DNA of 41,179 nt from Alectoria sarmentosa (taxonomy: Eukaryota > Ascomycota > Lecanoromycetes > Lecanorales > Parmeliaceae). Shown piece after piece: positions 11,139 to 21,800 of this stretch (position 1 is its first letter; each line of letters begins with the position of its first letter). The stretch lies in the NCBI GenBank assembly GCA_009733775.1, contig WOGZ01000296.1, forward strand, positions 1 to 41,179, given 5' to 3'. Both the position numbers and the translations under genes were made by a program. The notes below the pieces were generated by a model. The model did no database searches. It was not told the DNA's origin and was given only the letters and a program-made list of their open reading frames with translations.

Positions 11139-14100
11139 ATGTCTGGAGAACACCAACAAAGCTATTCCGCACAGCAGACTGGCTTAGAAAATGGGGAATA
11201 CTATGATGACCTCTTGGGCGCCGATACTTTCGACGCTCGTGAGTTCGAACGTGACTTTGGCAGTTTCGAATTCTCGGATTTTCCGGAGGAACCAACGAGT
11301 GAACAGAACGTCGCCCCAGCCGAAACGCCCTTGAGCTATGAGCAACCACAAGGGAGTCTGCCAAACGCAGAAGCACAGGCTCATGTTGATACCAGCGAGT
11401 CTGCAGAAATCCAAGAAGTGTCGTGCATTGGAAACCCGATACCAGCAAATGGGGGTCCCAGCTATGACCATTCTCAAACTCCTCATTCAAACGGGGAACA
11501 TGAGACTCATTTAGATCTCAATGACTTCGAACATAGAGAAGAATTTCCAGATGTCCAAAACACTATCTCAGCACAGAACTCTTTCGGTAATGATCAACTC
11601 GAAGGTGGTCTGAACAATGGTCAACCACAGTTCCAGTTTGAGTTCACCGCGGAAGATTGGAAGGCCTGTGATGACCACATGGCCAATGAGAACTTTTCAG
11701 AAATTCCAGACGTTGAGACTCAGCATAAACAGCGGATAGAGAGACGTCTTGAGAAAGCAAAATCATCAGGCGCCTCAAAGGATCACAGCGATCGACAATA
11801 TCATGCTAACCAGCATGTTAGCCCCGCATACCAAGAGGTGTACTCACCTGAGAATGTGGATGACTCTTCATACTCAGCAGAACTTCCTATGGACAGTCAA
11901 CAGTGGTCGGCCGTCAATACCCCAGCTGTGGATTCGGGATATGGCACCGCCATGATGTCTAGGGAAACGACCCATGGCCTGATGTCCGCAACACCATACC
12001 AGTTAGGTGATGCTGTTGGACATTCAAGTTACGGTAACATGCAATTGGCTTCAGATGACGTATATGCTGCTGCAACTTCTCCGGCCGACTGGAGTTATGA
12101 CGCCTATGATGATGAAGAGGATGTGCCGTCTCAGCCCATGTTCGAGACCTACGAGGAACATGATCCGCTGATAATGCAGAATCCCCGTGTGGCAAAGCGG
12201 GGTCGAACCGGGACGAGGAATGGGCTTGAAGTGTGGTTCAACCGGGAGACTTCGAAATGGCGTAAGTTGCATCATCCACCCCACATGTATATCAAAAAGT
12301 CTGACGTAAAGCAGAACCCTCGGCTTCGCATCACAGTATGAGGGCAACTCTGATTGCAAAAGCACAGGCAGAGTATCCAAACGACAGATACTGTAAGTGA
12401 TCCCTCACCCTATTTGTATTAGGACTGCACTAAGAATTCCAGTACATCCTGATGAAACCGACGGGCTACCACACGGGGAGACGGCTTTCTTCAAGCCCCA
12501 TCAAAATAGGGGCCCACACCGCAACGATTGTGCGGACTCTCTCTTCGTATGGAGAGAATATATACCAAGGACGGATGATGCTGGCAAATCCAAAAAGAAA
12601 AACCAGCCAAAGACTATCCGTAATCACCCAGGATTCATGTACGAGGGCGGCAAGATCCTCTTGAATCCTCACGACAACCCTGTAGTCAATCACAAGTTCA
12701 TCCCGTTAACGCTGTCAAGGTTGACAGACGGCTCCAAGTTGCAGGAAATGGCCCTGCACCCTGACTGCCAGCAAGTTGACTGTAAGTACATCCTGAAGCG
12801 ATTCATATCTGAACTGTGCTGACGAGTATCTAGTGTGGGCCCGGATGCCAAGATGGGAACGGACAACGTTCAACGGCGAAGTCGTTGTCAGAGAACTCCG
12901 TGGTATCAACACAAGGGTGAATATGCCGATTACGCGTTTCCGAGAGAAGAAGGGTACCATCGCTGGCTGCGATCGCAAGTGCAGCGACGTGATTAGGGCA
13001 GGTTTATTAAAATTCTACCATTATCACGGCTATGACCCTGTGGCATCTGGAAATTCCTTGAGAGGTTTCCCAAGGGATTTGTTACCATTCGAGGCGAAGG
13101 AGGTGAGGCTGGGAAATGAGGGCAGACTCGGAAACAGGGCTGGAGACCGAGCGCTTGATGACGATGCGCGACAGAAGAACTTGCAGAAAACCATCGACAG
13201 CATTGAAAGGGGCAAGAAGAAGCAGGCAGCTCAGGACGGAGGCGTTGCGGGGAAGCGGCATCTTGAAGATGAAGGTGCAGGTCCCCAAGAATTCAACCCT
13301 GGTCCTAGGAAGCGAGGTCGGAGAGGCCAGGTGGCGGATGCCGGGTATACGTCATGGAATGAGCAATACACTGGCCAGTTTGGAGCTCCAACCTTCGAAG
13401 ACGGCCCGAATGGGTACGGCGTCCAGGAAAGCCTTGGCCGTTATCAACAAGACAGAAATTCCCATGCGCCACTACCGCCACAGGGTTCCTTCAACGCATT
13501 TGGCACATCCGAAGCGCCTTACCAATATCCAAATCTCCAAGCGCAGTCATTTCCAGTGGAAAACCAATTAAAGTTTAACCAAACAACAAAGGGTATCGGA
13601 ACGTCGTTCTTTCCTGCCCGGAACGAGCTGCAGAAAAATCCGTACGATGAGTTACAAATGCAGCCGGGGAGAAACCTTGGGAAAAACAGCGATGATTCAG
13701 CGGCACAGAGACTCCACTATCAATGGAAGCCTAAGCCTTTACCAACCGGTCCACGACGGAAGGATAAGACGCCGGCCGTCCAAGCCCCATCGAACCACCA
13801 AATCAATAATCAAAGCAATTACCCAGCGGGCCAATTTCCACAGAGGACCACTGGGTTTGAGGGGAGTCCTAATGTTGGGCCAGGCGAGCCACATCAGGCT
13901 CCACGAGGTGGGAATTACTATGAATCAGTGCAGTCCGATCGTCACAAAATCGTCCAGAATGGATCCACAATGAACGTCGGTCCCCGATATCCTACCCATG
14001 GCCAAAGAAACAACAATGACCATGTCCCCAGTGGAGGAAATACATTGGGTCCAGGCGGTCGCAAAACGCACCAAGCGCCCAAGCAGATTCTGGGGAAACG

Positions 14101-14872
14101 TGGAGAACGAGATGCTGGCGATGTACAGAATGATCAAAATGAAAGAATTGTTAATGCTACAGAGTCCAGGAGGTCAGTACCTGACTCTCAGAAATATAAT
14201 TCCGAGTTTAGGAATCCGGCTATTCCAACTGGGACTCAACAGGCGCAAGGCAACCACAAAGCCAATCCAGACCCAGATTTTGGCTCATCATACAAGCGCC
14301 GACGTAACAATGCAACTCCTGGCACAGATCCCAGGCCGCAGCGCCGGCAAACTGGAAAGACTCCCCGACCAAGGTATTATGGTGCAGGAGGTGCCCCAGA
14401 ATCGATGTTGCCGCCAGAAGATCATTTTGGGTACACACAGCCTACTTCCGAATTCAATTGGTACGAGGAGGGCCCATTGAAGCCACCGGAGGAGTTGGAG
14501 ATCTTTCCGACCACGCAGGCTACCCCCGGTTTCAATGGGGATGCAGGAGTTGCCGAGGGACCCTTGTTGTCGCCAGAGGAGCTTTTTGGGAGCGCGCCAT
14601 ATGAGTTCGATTTCGATGAGAATGCGGGGGTCCAACGCTCTCCCCACGGAAATACCCCATCTGGCGATGTGTATGAACGCTCGGATCTTATTGCTGCGAC
14701 GAACGACAGTGCGAACCGAGGCATGAGTGACGCACATTCACCCCACTCAGAGTACCTTCAACGTGTTTCTGAAGGATATCTGCCTCAGCAGGTCCTGGGA
14801 AAGCACAGACGGGAAGAACCCTCGGGTGAAGGGTTGCAGGACATCTATGTCCCTGAGGAGGAGAACGTATAG
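11139..14872 (+). CDS. Large NLS-rich protein of unknown function, four exons
   Basis: Exons 11139-12261, 12315-12392, 12443-12781 and 12834-14872 join in phase into 1192 residues. The introns are 53, 50 and 52 bp with GTAAGT donors; the first and third have clear CTGAC branch sites. The first 345 residues are acidic, Gln/Asn/Ser-rich and probably disordered. Residues about 350-590, spread over all four exons, form a denser, folded-looking core. It contains GLEVWFNRETSKW, a basic KSKKKNQPK patch, a WARMPRWERTTFNGEVVVRE strand-like stretch and a Cys pair in AGCDRKCSD. The remainder is again disordered and carries basic clusters (PRKRGRR, YKRRR, GKHRRE) suited to nuclear import, plus paired LPPEDHFG/LSPEELFG repeats. 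I do not recognise the family; a nuclear or nucleic-acid role is inference. TAG at 14870-14872 ends this frame, but coding continues in the same frame after it. Confidence 0.75.
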
Positions 14873-15610
14873 GAGCCTAAATCGAAGCGACGTCAAATGC
14901 TCGCCACTCAAGGGTATCATTCGCCTCCAGCACAGGCCCCAAAAGCCACGACGGTGCACAAAGCACGCAAGGCGAAACGAGATGCACACCTGCCTCCACC
15001 TCAGTTTCACATCAGCGAGCCAATCCCGACGGTTCATAAAGCTCCTCAAGTGGAACATGCGGAGCAGACGCAATCAGAGTTTTTTATGAACGAGAGCATT
15101 ATAAATATCGACAAAGCTCCCCAAGTGGCCGACGCACAAGGCCCAGATCCCCCACGGTCGCACATGCCAGCTAAAACTGGCCAAGAAGCCCTTGCCGACA
15201 TTCGTGATGTGCGCCCGGTAAACGCCTGGCAATCTCAGAGCCTCAACAATGCTCTGAGATACTCGCGAGAAAACTTCTCGGAGTGGACGGGAGAGGAGGC
15301 TCCAGTCACGAATCTGGAGGACTGCTACAATGTGCGGTACCGAGAGATTCGAGCCGCCTTCCGAATCTGGTGGAGGTCAGAGAAGAATCCCCTGCGTTCG
15401 GAGCCATTGCCAAAGGTTTGGCGGATGAAGGCATGGAGCGGAACGGTTGAGGATTGGAAGACTCCAACGAGTATGGAGCATCTAGAAGAGCCGATGAGGA
15501 GGGGGAGATGGGCGGCTCGCAATAGGAATGGGTCGCTGAAGCAGCCAGAGTTCCATTGGAATGCTGAAAAGTATGAGTGGTATGAGAGCAACATTGTGGA
15601 ACAGCTATGA
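14873..15610 (+). CDS. C-terminal module in frame behind the TAG
   Basis: Directly after the stop at 14870-14872 the same frame stays open for 245 codons. It either belongs to the large gene, cut off by one nonsense codon, or forms a separate protein starting at ATG 14897. It begins with three diverged units built on (V/I)(H/D)KAPQV-like sequence. It ends in a compact module of about 115 residues rich in Trp and aromatic residues: NFSEWTGEEAP, CYNVRYREI, a WW pair, GTVEDWKTP, MRRGRWAARN and YEWYES. The same module recurs at 16450-16858. A 24-base gap with no promoter room and the shared frame argue against two independent genes. No fungal-sized intron with good signals removes the TAG. Function unknown. 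Confidence 0.65.
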   Translation, partial: EPKSKRRQMLATQGYHSPPAQAPKATTVHKARKAKRDAHLPPPQFHISEPIPTVHKAPQVEHAEQTQSEFFMNESIINIDKAPQVADAQGPDPPRSHMPAKTGQEALADIRDVRPVNAWQSQSLNNALRYSRENFSEWTGEEAPVTNLEDCYNVRYREIRAAFRIWWRSEKNPLRSEPLPKVWRMKAWSGTVEDWKTPTSMEHLEEPMRRGRWAARNRNGSLKQPEFHWNAEKYEWYESNIVEQL

Positions 15611-15892
15611 GCGGAAATGGGGGGATATTTGAGCATCGGCGACATGCTATTCGACGAGGATTGACCTTCGCAAAAATTTCTTAGGGACCGGCATTTCGTT
15701 TTGTTTCTTATCAAGGCGGGCAGCTTCGAATGTATTTCCATAAGGTCTGTGAGCATTTTGTGACAGTTCTGTTGGAGAGGCGGGAAATCTTTCTATAGTC
15801 TTTCGAGTGAGAGTGCTGACTAGGGCGGTATCTCTTTTCGTTCATTCAGCGAAATGGGAGAGCACATTAATTGTTCAGCGTACTTACAGGTT
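15611..15892. other. Spacer between the two module copies
   Basis: 3' flank of the first copy. No gene was found. Confidence 0.4.
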
Positions 15893-16060
15893 CACTTCAC
15901 ATGCCTGCTTTGCTACACCGCAACAATTCAGCCTTGTCAAATCATTGCGTCAATATCTGACACCTTGAGGCGCGCACCTTGACACTATCCAGGCAGAATC
16001 GAACACCTCTGTGACAACACCAAGAACAGCTTGCTTTTCTTTGTCACTCTTTTCCAACGC
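15893..16060 (+). repeat. Leader repeat, unit 2
   Basis: Related to the leader at 10826-10990. The order of matching blocks is the same (ACTTACAG, GCTACA, GCAACA, CTTGTCAA, then a GCTTGCTTTTC block). The donor-like GTACGT of unit 1 is GCGCGC here, so the splice donor is not kept. Confidence 0.45.
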
Positions 16061-16077
16061 GTCAATACTATGATGTC

Positions 16078-16091
16078 ATATATATATATAG
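16078..16091. repeat. (TA)n microsatellite
   Basis: A short alternating TA run between leader units 2 and 3. It could double as a TATA element for the downstream copy. Confidence 0.5.
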
Positions 16092-16159
16092 AACGTCCCG
16101 TCAACATTATTTAATCGAACTCTTCGAACGTTGCCAGACATCCATAGCTCTTACCTGTC

Positions 16160-16320
16160 TCATACATCGTGACAACGCTGCCTTGCCAGATCAGCTATTA
16201 GACCTCAAACAACTTCAGGTACGTACACTGTAATTCAGTCTAGAGAGACTCGAGCACTTCTAGGGCAGCTCGAGAAGCGAGATATTTTTCTCTGTCACAT
16301 CTGACAGCAGATTTCACAAG
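16160..16320 (+). repeat. Leader repeat, unit 3
   Basis: It keeps TTCAGGTACGTACA at 16215-16228, matching the donor region of unit 1, and a GACTCGAGCACTTCT block. It stands immediately before the decayed module copy, as unit 1 stands before the full gene. Confidence 0.5.
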
Positions 16321-16324
16321 AGTC

Positions 16325-16858
16325 TGCCACATTGGATACCGCTGAGACAGTCCCGACCGCATATCAATGCCCTCAAGTGGGCGATGCCTAAGGGCCAGAC
16401 CCACCATTTGTGCCTAAGCCGGACAATTTTCAGCTACCAACATTCGAGATTTGCCTCGCGCGACGGAGTGGGAGTGTGAGCGTCTTAAGAAAGCTTTAGA
16501 ATGCACTCGTTGGGCCTATGAGCAGTGGACAGGAATGGATGCCCCACAGACCAATAGAAATGAGTCTTATAATGCTCAGTTCGGAGTCATCTTCCTGGCT
16601 TTTCTTGAATGGTGGAATTCGAGAGGGAATCCGGAGTGTCTAAATCCAGCGGAATGGCTGGTCCAGTTGGATCCCTGGGAGGGGACCGTGGCTGACTGGA
16701 AGCCGCCGGTAACAGACGGATTTTTCTATGAGTGTATGAGAAGAGGCTTCTATGCGCCACGGAACGCGGATGGCTCGCTACAGCAGCCAGACTATCGACA
16801 AAATTATCAGGATTACCCGTGGTATAATCCTGTAGATATTGCGGAGATGAGACGATGA
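16325..16858 (+). pseudogene. Decayed, shortened paralog of the C-terminal module
   Basis: The 3' part (about 16450-16858) encodes a module clearly related to residues behind 15200. Matching points are YEQWTGMDAP, ESYNAQF, a WW pair, GTVADWKPP, CMRRGFYAPRN, DGSLQQPDY and a final YPWY. Upstream, homology continues in another frame (PQVGDA, then GPDPP), broken by TAA at 16389-16391. The first copy has CAA there (15137-15139), so a C-to-T change explains it. A further frame change lies near 16440-16455. No ATG begins the intact 3' part, and most of the large protein is missing. It looks like a duplicate made of leader plus tail, later mutated. Confidence 0.7.
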
Positions 16859-17464
16859 CCATATTATGCTTTGGAGGGAGGTGGAAGGAAGAAGGGATTG
16901 ATGGCGAGTTACGCTGCGACCATGGTCACAATTGTTGGATACCAGGGTATTCCTTGACAAAGTTTGTATGTGCATCAGCAACATGCTCTGCCCCATCCGT
17001 CGCAACAACCAGGAATCAGGCAGCACATGTCGATAGGACAAGGGATCATTTTCATAGTCATAAAACACCTTTAATTAAATTCGATACGTGGTCACTGAGC
17101 AAAGCGCCTTCAAAGGTTCAGGATTCTTTGCTCCTGCTCCACTTACCGCACTCAGTGACGTGAGAGATTCCATCCCATTGCCTTTGTGGCTACGAGAGCA
17201 AGCTTAGGATGGCTCTTATCATGTCATGTCATGGTCTACTTAGTGCGAAGGGTAAGTTGGTATAGTTGGATTGTTGATGAAATTGCTGATGTATGTTGTA
17301 GGGATGATGAAAAGAAAGATGGAAAGTGTGAAACTGAGAAATCAGATGCACATGGAGAGGATTTAGCGCAATTGTTGAGACGACGCACGCTTTTCCTGGA
17401 GCGGTAAGGCGGATTTTTGAGGGTATGCCTCGGGATTACAAAAATAGACTGCACTGAGGCGGTA
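16859..17464. other. Intergenic region with a small inverted repeat
   Basis: A perfect 9-bp inverted repeat, GTCACTGAG at 17091-17099 and CTCAGTGAC at 17151-17159, encloses 51 bp. A spliced mini-gene is possible near 17209-17407 (GTAAGT at 17252, TAG acceptor before GGATGATG), but the joined product is short and unrecognised, so it is not called. Confidence 0.35.
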
Positions 17465-17472
17465 TTTTGGAG
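17465..17472. repeat. Left target-site duplication TTTTGGAG
   Basis: An exact 8-bp direct repeat of 18310-18317. The pair directly abuts the two inverted ends of the element between them. Confidence 0.75.
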
Positions 17473-18309
17473 GACTCTTGATACCCGCACGTAGCCTTTT
17501 GATACATGTACGTAGCCTATTTATACATATACGTAGCCCTCCAAAGTTAAACAGGACAGGTTGATAAGGCGAGTATACCTCCCGACGTCAATAGATGACC
17601 AAACAAGTGATCTAGGGCTAGGGCTTATGGTCCCCTTCACACAGGGTATTCAATCCTTTCGCACAGGGTATTCAATCCCTTCACACAAGATATTCAGTGG
17701 GCTTTAAGTTTTTACACCAGGGCATTCAGTGAGCTTTAAATCCTTACATCAAAACATTCAATGAGCTTCGAGTTTTTATATTAGGGCATTCAATTAGCTT
17801 TGAGTCTTTATATTAAAGCATCAAATCCTTATTTTTATCTGACCTTCTCATAACAAAAGAAGATCAAATTCCTACATCAAGACGTCGTAATGTATATCAA
17901 ATCTTTATATTAAAGCAAACTTCTTTTACATCAAATCCCTGTATCAAAACGTCGTAACATTCATTAAATCCCTACATTAAGACGCCGTTATAACGTACAT
18001 CAAATTTGTACACGTCAAGACAACAAGTCTTTACATCAAAACATAAAATCTCAAAATTTTTATTGAATTTCTCATTCATATTACGAAGCGGAGCAAAATC
18101 TCTATATCAAGGGCATTGGATTCTTACATTAAAACGTTGTAACGTACGTACATCAAGTCTTTACATTAAAGCGTCAAAGTTTTAGATTCCTATTGAAATG
18201 CTTGATGCGTCAATAGAGGTAATGCGAAATAGAGGACTTACGTACATGTATAAAAAGGCTACGTACTCTACATGTATCAAAAGGCTACGTGCGGGTAGTA
18301 TCAAGAGCC
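17473..18309. mobile_element. Non-autonomous DNA transposon, hAT-like
   Basis: The element is 837 bp long. Its left end (17473-17540) and right end (about 18240-18309) are inverted copies about 70 bp long. The outermost parts are GACTCTTGATA on the left and the complement of GGCTCTTGATA on the right, then CCCGCACGTAGCCTTTTGATA on both sides with small gaps. Within each end an ACGTAGCC unit recurs two or three times, a subterminal repeat pattern typical of transposase-binding ends. The element is flanked by an exact 8-bp duplication, the length known for the hAT superfamily. No transposase frame exists inside. The interior is AT-rich with tandem repeats. Classification as hAT rests only on duplication length; the terminal bases are not the common CAGxG type. 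Confidence 0.75.
17636..17835. repeat. Degenerate tandem repeats inside the transposon
   Basis: Units of roughly 35-40 bp built on (T/C)ATTCA(A/G)TGAGCTTT followed by a T-rich part and A(C/T)A(C/T)(C/T)A(A/G)GGC recur four to five times. Looser CATCAA..CGTCGTAA-type repeats follow to about 18180. Transitions between C and T account for many unit differences. Confidence 0.6.
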
Positions 18310-18317
18310 TTTTGGAG
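18310..18317. repeat. Right target-site duplication TTTTGGAG
   Basis: Exact partner of 17465-17472. Confidence 0.75.
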
Positions 18318-18664
18318 TCACCGAATAATTCTTCAACGAATTCAACGTACTAACGCTTATACTTACTTCCCCCTAGAGATGTTCTACAACTAAGATAGTC
18401 GAGTTGAGTAGGTAGCTTACGAGTCAAAAGATCTATCTATGATCAAGGCTTTCGTTTATTTTGTCGAGTTATAGAAGTTGATAAGAAACTAATTGCATAC
18501 TGCGATTCTATTCTCGCTGGCGCTCAATGCAATTTTTTTGTTTGTGGTCGTCACAACGGGTATGCTTCGTAAAGTTCTTTTGTTTGTTGTCTCGGGTTGA
18601 AGTATATGTATGATATTATCGCATTGTCTTTGTCGATGCGATATCTTAAGACTCTTCATGTTTT

Positions 18665-18726
18665 GAGAGATATATTTAGTTATTATCGTCGGCGAACCGA
18701 CGTTACGATAATCAAGACATCTCTCC
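18665..18726. repeat. Imperfect 60-bp palindrome
   Basis: GAGAGAT...ATTATCG on the left (18665-18688) matches the complement of CGATAAT...ATCTCTC on the right (18706-18726). A perfect CGTCGG/CCGACG inner stem closes on CGAA. It lies about 90 bp beyond the 3' end of the NLR-like gene. It may be a hairpin in the 3' region of that transcript or a tiny inverted-repeat element. Confidence 0.5.
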
Positions 18727-18816
18727 TAGGAAACCAGTAGTAAAATCGTAACTTGTCCAAATTCCAACTGTCAAAGTCGCGATGTCGTGCTATCTGGAAA
18801 ACCAAATCAAAGTTAC

Positions 18817-21800
18817 TCATGCAGGTTCTGGCTCAGCTTCTTTATGGAATTCCCTCCAGCTGGCACCATACTTCTTCCGCACCTCCCTCCTCTCCGTCTG
18901 CCTCAATTGCATCTCTTTCCCCTCCCTCCTCACCATCTCTCCAAACAGAAACTCGTGCGTCTCCTCCCACAGTTCATCCTGATGGATCGGGCAGGGAATG
19001 TCTCCCGCTCGGATCCTCAGCATCTCCGTCGGCAGTTCTCCATTGTCGTTCCTCGCGTCCAGATCGCTGCCGGCCTCCACGAGCAGCTTGACCACTTCTA
19101 GGTTCCCGCTGTCGACGGCATAGTGCAGGGGGGTCTCGCCGTAGAAATCTCGGGCTCGCACGTCGGCGCCCTTGGATAGCAGCTGCTCGACGATGCCGGT
19201 TCGGCCGGATTGCGAGGCGTGGTGCAAGGCGGTCTTTTCGTGCGTGGGGTCGCGGTCTTCGATGTTGGCGCCTGGTTTTGACAGCGCGCTTTGTAGGGTT
19301 GCGACGTTGCTTAGGACCGCAATGAGTGGTATCGTAGCGGAGATTTGCATGGATTTCAGACCTTCGATGAGCGGGTCATGGTTCTCGGGCAGCTTTTGCG
19401 ATTTGTACACTGAATATCGGCCTGATTCGGGCGTCTTGTCATCGGCACTGATGACGCCGGCGCTTTGTAAGAGAAAGCGAACGGCAGCGCGGTTGCCGGT
19501 CCACGCGACCCAATCGAGGGGCGTGAGGACGAAATCTCGGTCGGCATCGATCAGGCTTTGGAGATCTGTTTGCTGTAGAAGCAACTTGATGACTTGATCG
19601 CGGCCCAGCTCCGCGGCGGAAAGTAGAGATCTGTAGCCTTCCCCTTCGTCATCGTTTAGATCATAGGGGTGTTGATCCAAAAGGATGTGGCATATATGCC
19701 GAAGGTCATAGTGAACGGCGACTGTGAGTGCACCTTTGATGCGTGTGGTCCACCAGAGCCGTCGGATGACTCCGAGTGCCATTTGCCGGTTCAAGTCGTT
19801 GAGGATGAACTTCATGGCTAATGGTTGTAATTCTTTCTCAAGACGGTCTTTGATGTGACGTGCCCAGTAGTGCGCTGCGTATTGATAAAGTGCTAGCGGT
19901 GTTCCACTCTTGGCGTGGTAGAAGGATGCTTTGTCGCCGTCCGTTCCGTCTTTTGCTGTCTCACTTGCATTGAGTATTTGTGTGGCATAAGGACAGCTCA
20001 TGAATCCGTCGACTCTGTCCATGGAATACCCATCTTGGCCAAAGCGGTAGACATAATGCCGTCCATTGCAGCAAAACCGGTTGCCCTCATAGGACAAGTA
20101 AGTGAGACAAGTTGCCGCCACCAAGCGACGCGCATCAATGAAGCTCTGGTCACGGATACTTTCGAGGTAGTCTTGGGCGGTATAATGAGCTAGACGGACG
20201 ATCTTGCTCCCTTCCTCGATGTATATCAGTCCTGCGCAGACTGACGGTAGATCTTCTTCGTCTGGCATATTGGCTTCGTCGAAGTGTTCTTCTCCTGGCG
20301 TTACGGCAAGTGCGTGACGAAGCTCCATAATGTTCAATGGGCGGAAAGCGTAAGATATCCAGGATAGGATACGCTCGGCGAGCTCCTTTTCGTCTTCATT
20401 CTGCTTGTTGATCCGGCTTAGTGCATCGTCGTATGTCTCGTGGAGAGTCTTTGGTAATTCTCCAATGGCTTCCTGGAGAGCCTTTCGCGTCATTTTGGTA
20501 ACGAGCGAGTCCAGAAGAAGCTTCGCCATGAGAAACCTGTTTCTAAATCAGTATCGGCAGTAATCTGTGGCTGATTACCAGTCCGAAGAAATTGCAGTCT
20601 CTTACATGTTCTGTGCAGCCTCTATGACCTTTGTCTCGATGGTCGCTTGCAATGATGAATCCGCAGCAATCCATCGCCCAAGCCTGGGAGTTGTGGACAC
20701 CCTCTCCTGCACATAACGCTTGATATCATTATCGCTTGCAAGTATCTCAACATCTGTGTCGACTCCCATGTCGGCACCGAAAGCATCAAAGTAGCGAGAG
20801 GTGACCATTAGCTTCAATTTCGGCTGAAGAGCCTTCAACTCCGTGAGAAGGCGTAATCTATACGCAGGCTCACATTCGTCCAGAGCATCAATCACTACGT
20901 AGACATTGACATGTCGGTCGACTTCAGCTTTGAGAATCTTAATAATGTCATCAAGCCTTGGGCGGGTTGAAGATCCTTTCGTCACAGATGAGGCGTAAAG
21001 TTCTTCCACGTCAGGAGATAGTCCGCCCTTTTGGCGTATTTGCATCCAGATGTTGGCGAGGAGGTTGGCTGGGGTCTGGGCCATCTTGTCCTTGTAATTG
21101 CAATAGACACAGGCAACGGCGATAGATTGATCATGGACGAGGTTTTGCTTGATATGTTCGGTCATGATAGCGGCGATAGTGGTCTTGCCCGCCCCAGGGA
21201 TTCCGCTGCACCACAAAGAGGCCTTGGCCGAGCTTGACAACCACGTGGAGGCTTCCGCTGTCTCGAAGAACCAGTTTCCAGTCCCCTCACACCGGCGGGA
21301 GAGGACGTCGTTGTGCCGGTCGCCGAAGCTCAAAGGGGAAAACCAGCCGACGACCTTCTGCACCGCTTCCATTTCTTGACGATCCTGTAAATTCGTGACT
21401 CCAATTTGGATCTCCTGGACTCCGTTGATGAGAGCGGGTATGTGCATGGTATCGGCTTTGATGGCTTTTGCTAGATTCATTTGGTCCCCCTGCAGAGCGA
21501 AATTGATAGTCGACTTGTGCCTTTCAACCTGCTTCAGTATCTCCTCAACTTCCTTTTTGGTGAACGGCCATATAATTGCCTTGCCGACCTTTTTAACCCT
21601 TGAGGCCGGCTTAACTTTATTCCCAATCAATTCCAATGCGGTTTGTAATTGTTCAAGGGGGCCGAACTTGACGGTAAGCGACTGGAGTCCTCTCAACCAT
21701 TGGTCGTCTCCACTGGCCTTTGCCTCATCTGCGCGACTTTCGAGCTCAATAAGTATCCCGTACAGACTGTTCAGCTCTTGAGTAAGGCGGAAACGCTCCC

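Noticed and set aside
12262..12341. Frame ending at TGA 12339 as the end of a 400-residue protein
   Set aside because: A canonical intron (12262-12314) removes this part and the spliced frame continues through three more exons.
12397..12822. Separate small gene between the exons of the large gene
   Set aside because: It is exon 3 plus intron sequence of the large gene; phases and splice sites agree on both sides.
17636..18180. CRISPR-like array
   Set aside because: The repeats are degenerate, contiguous and without unique spacers, and lie inside a transposon of a eukaryotic genome.
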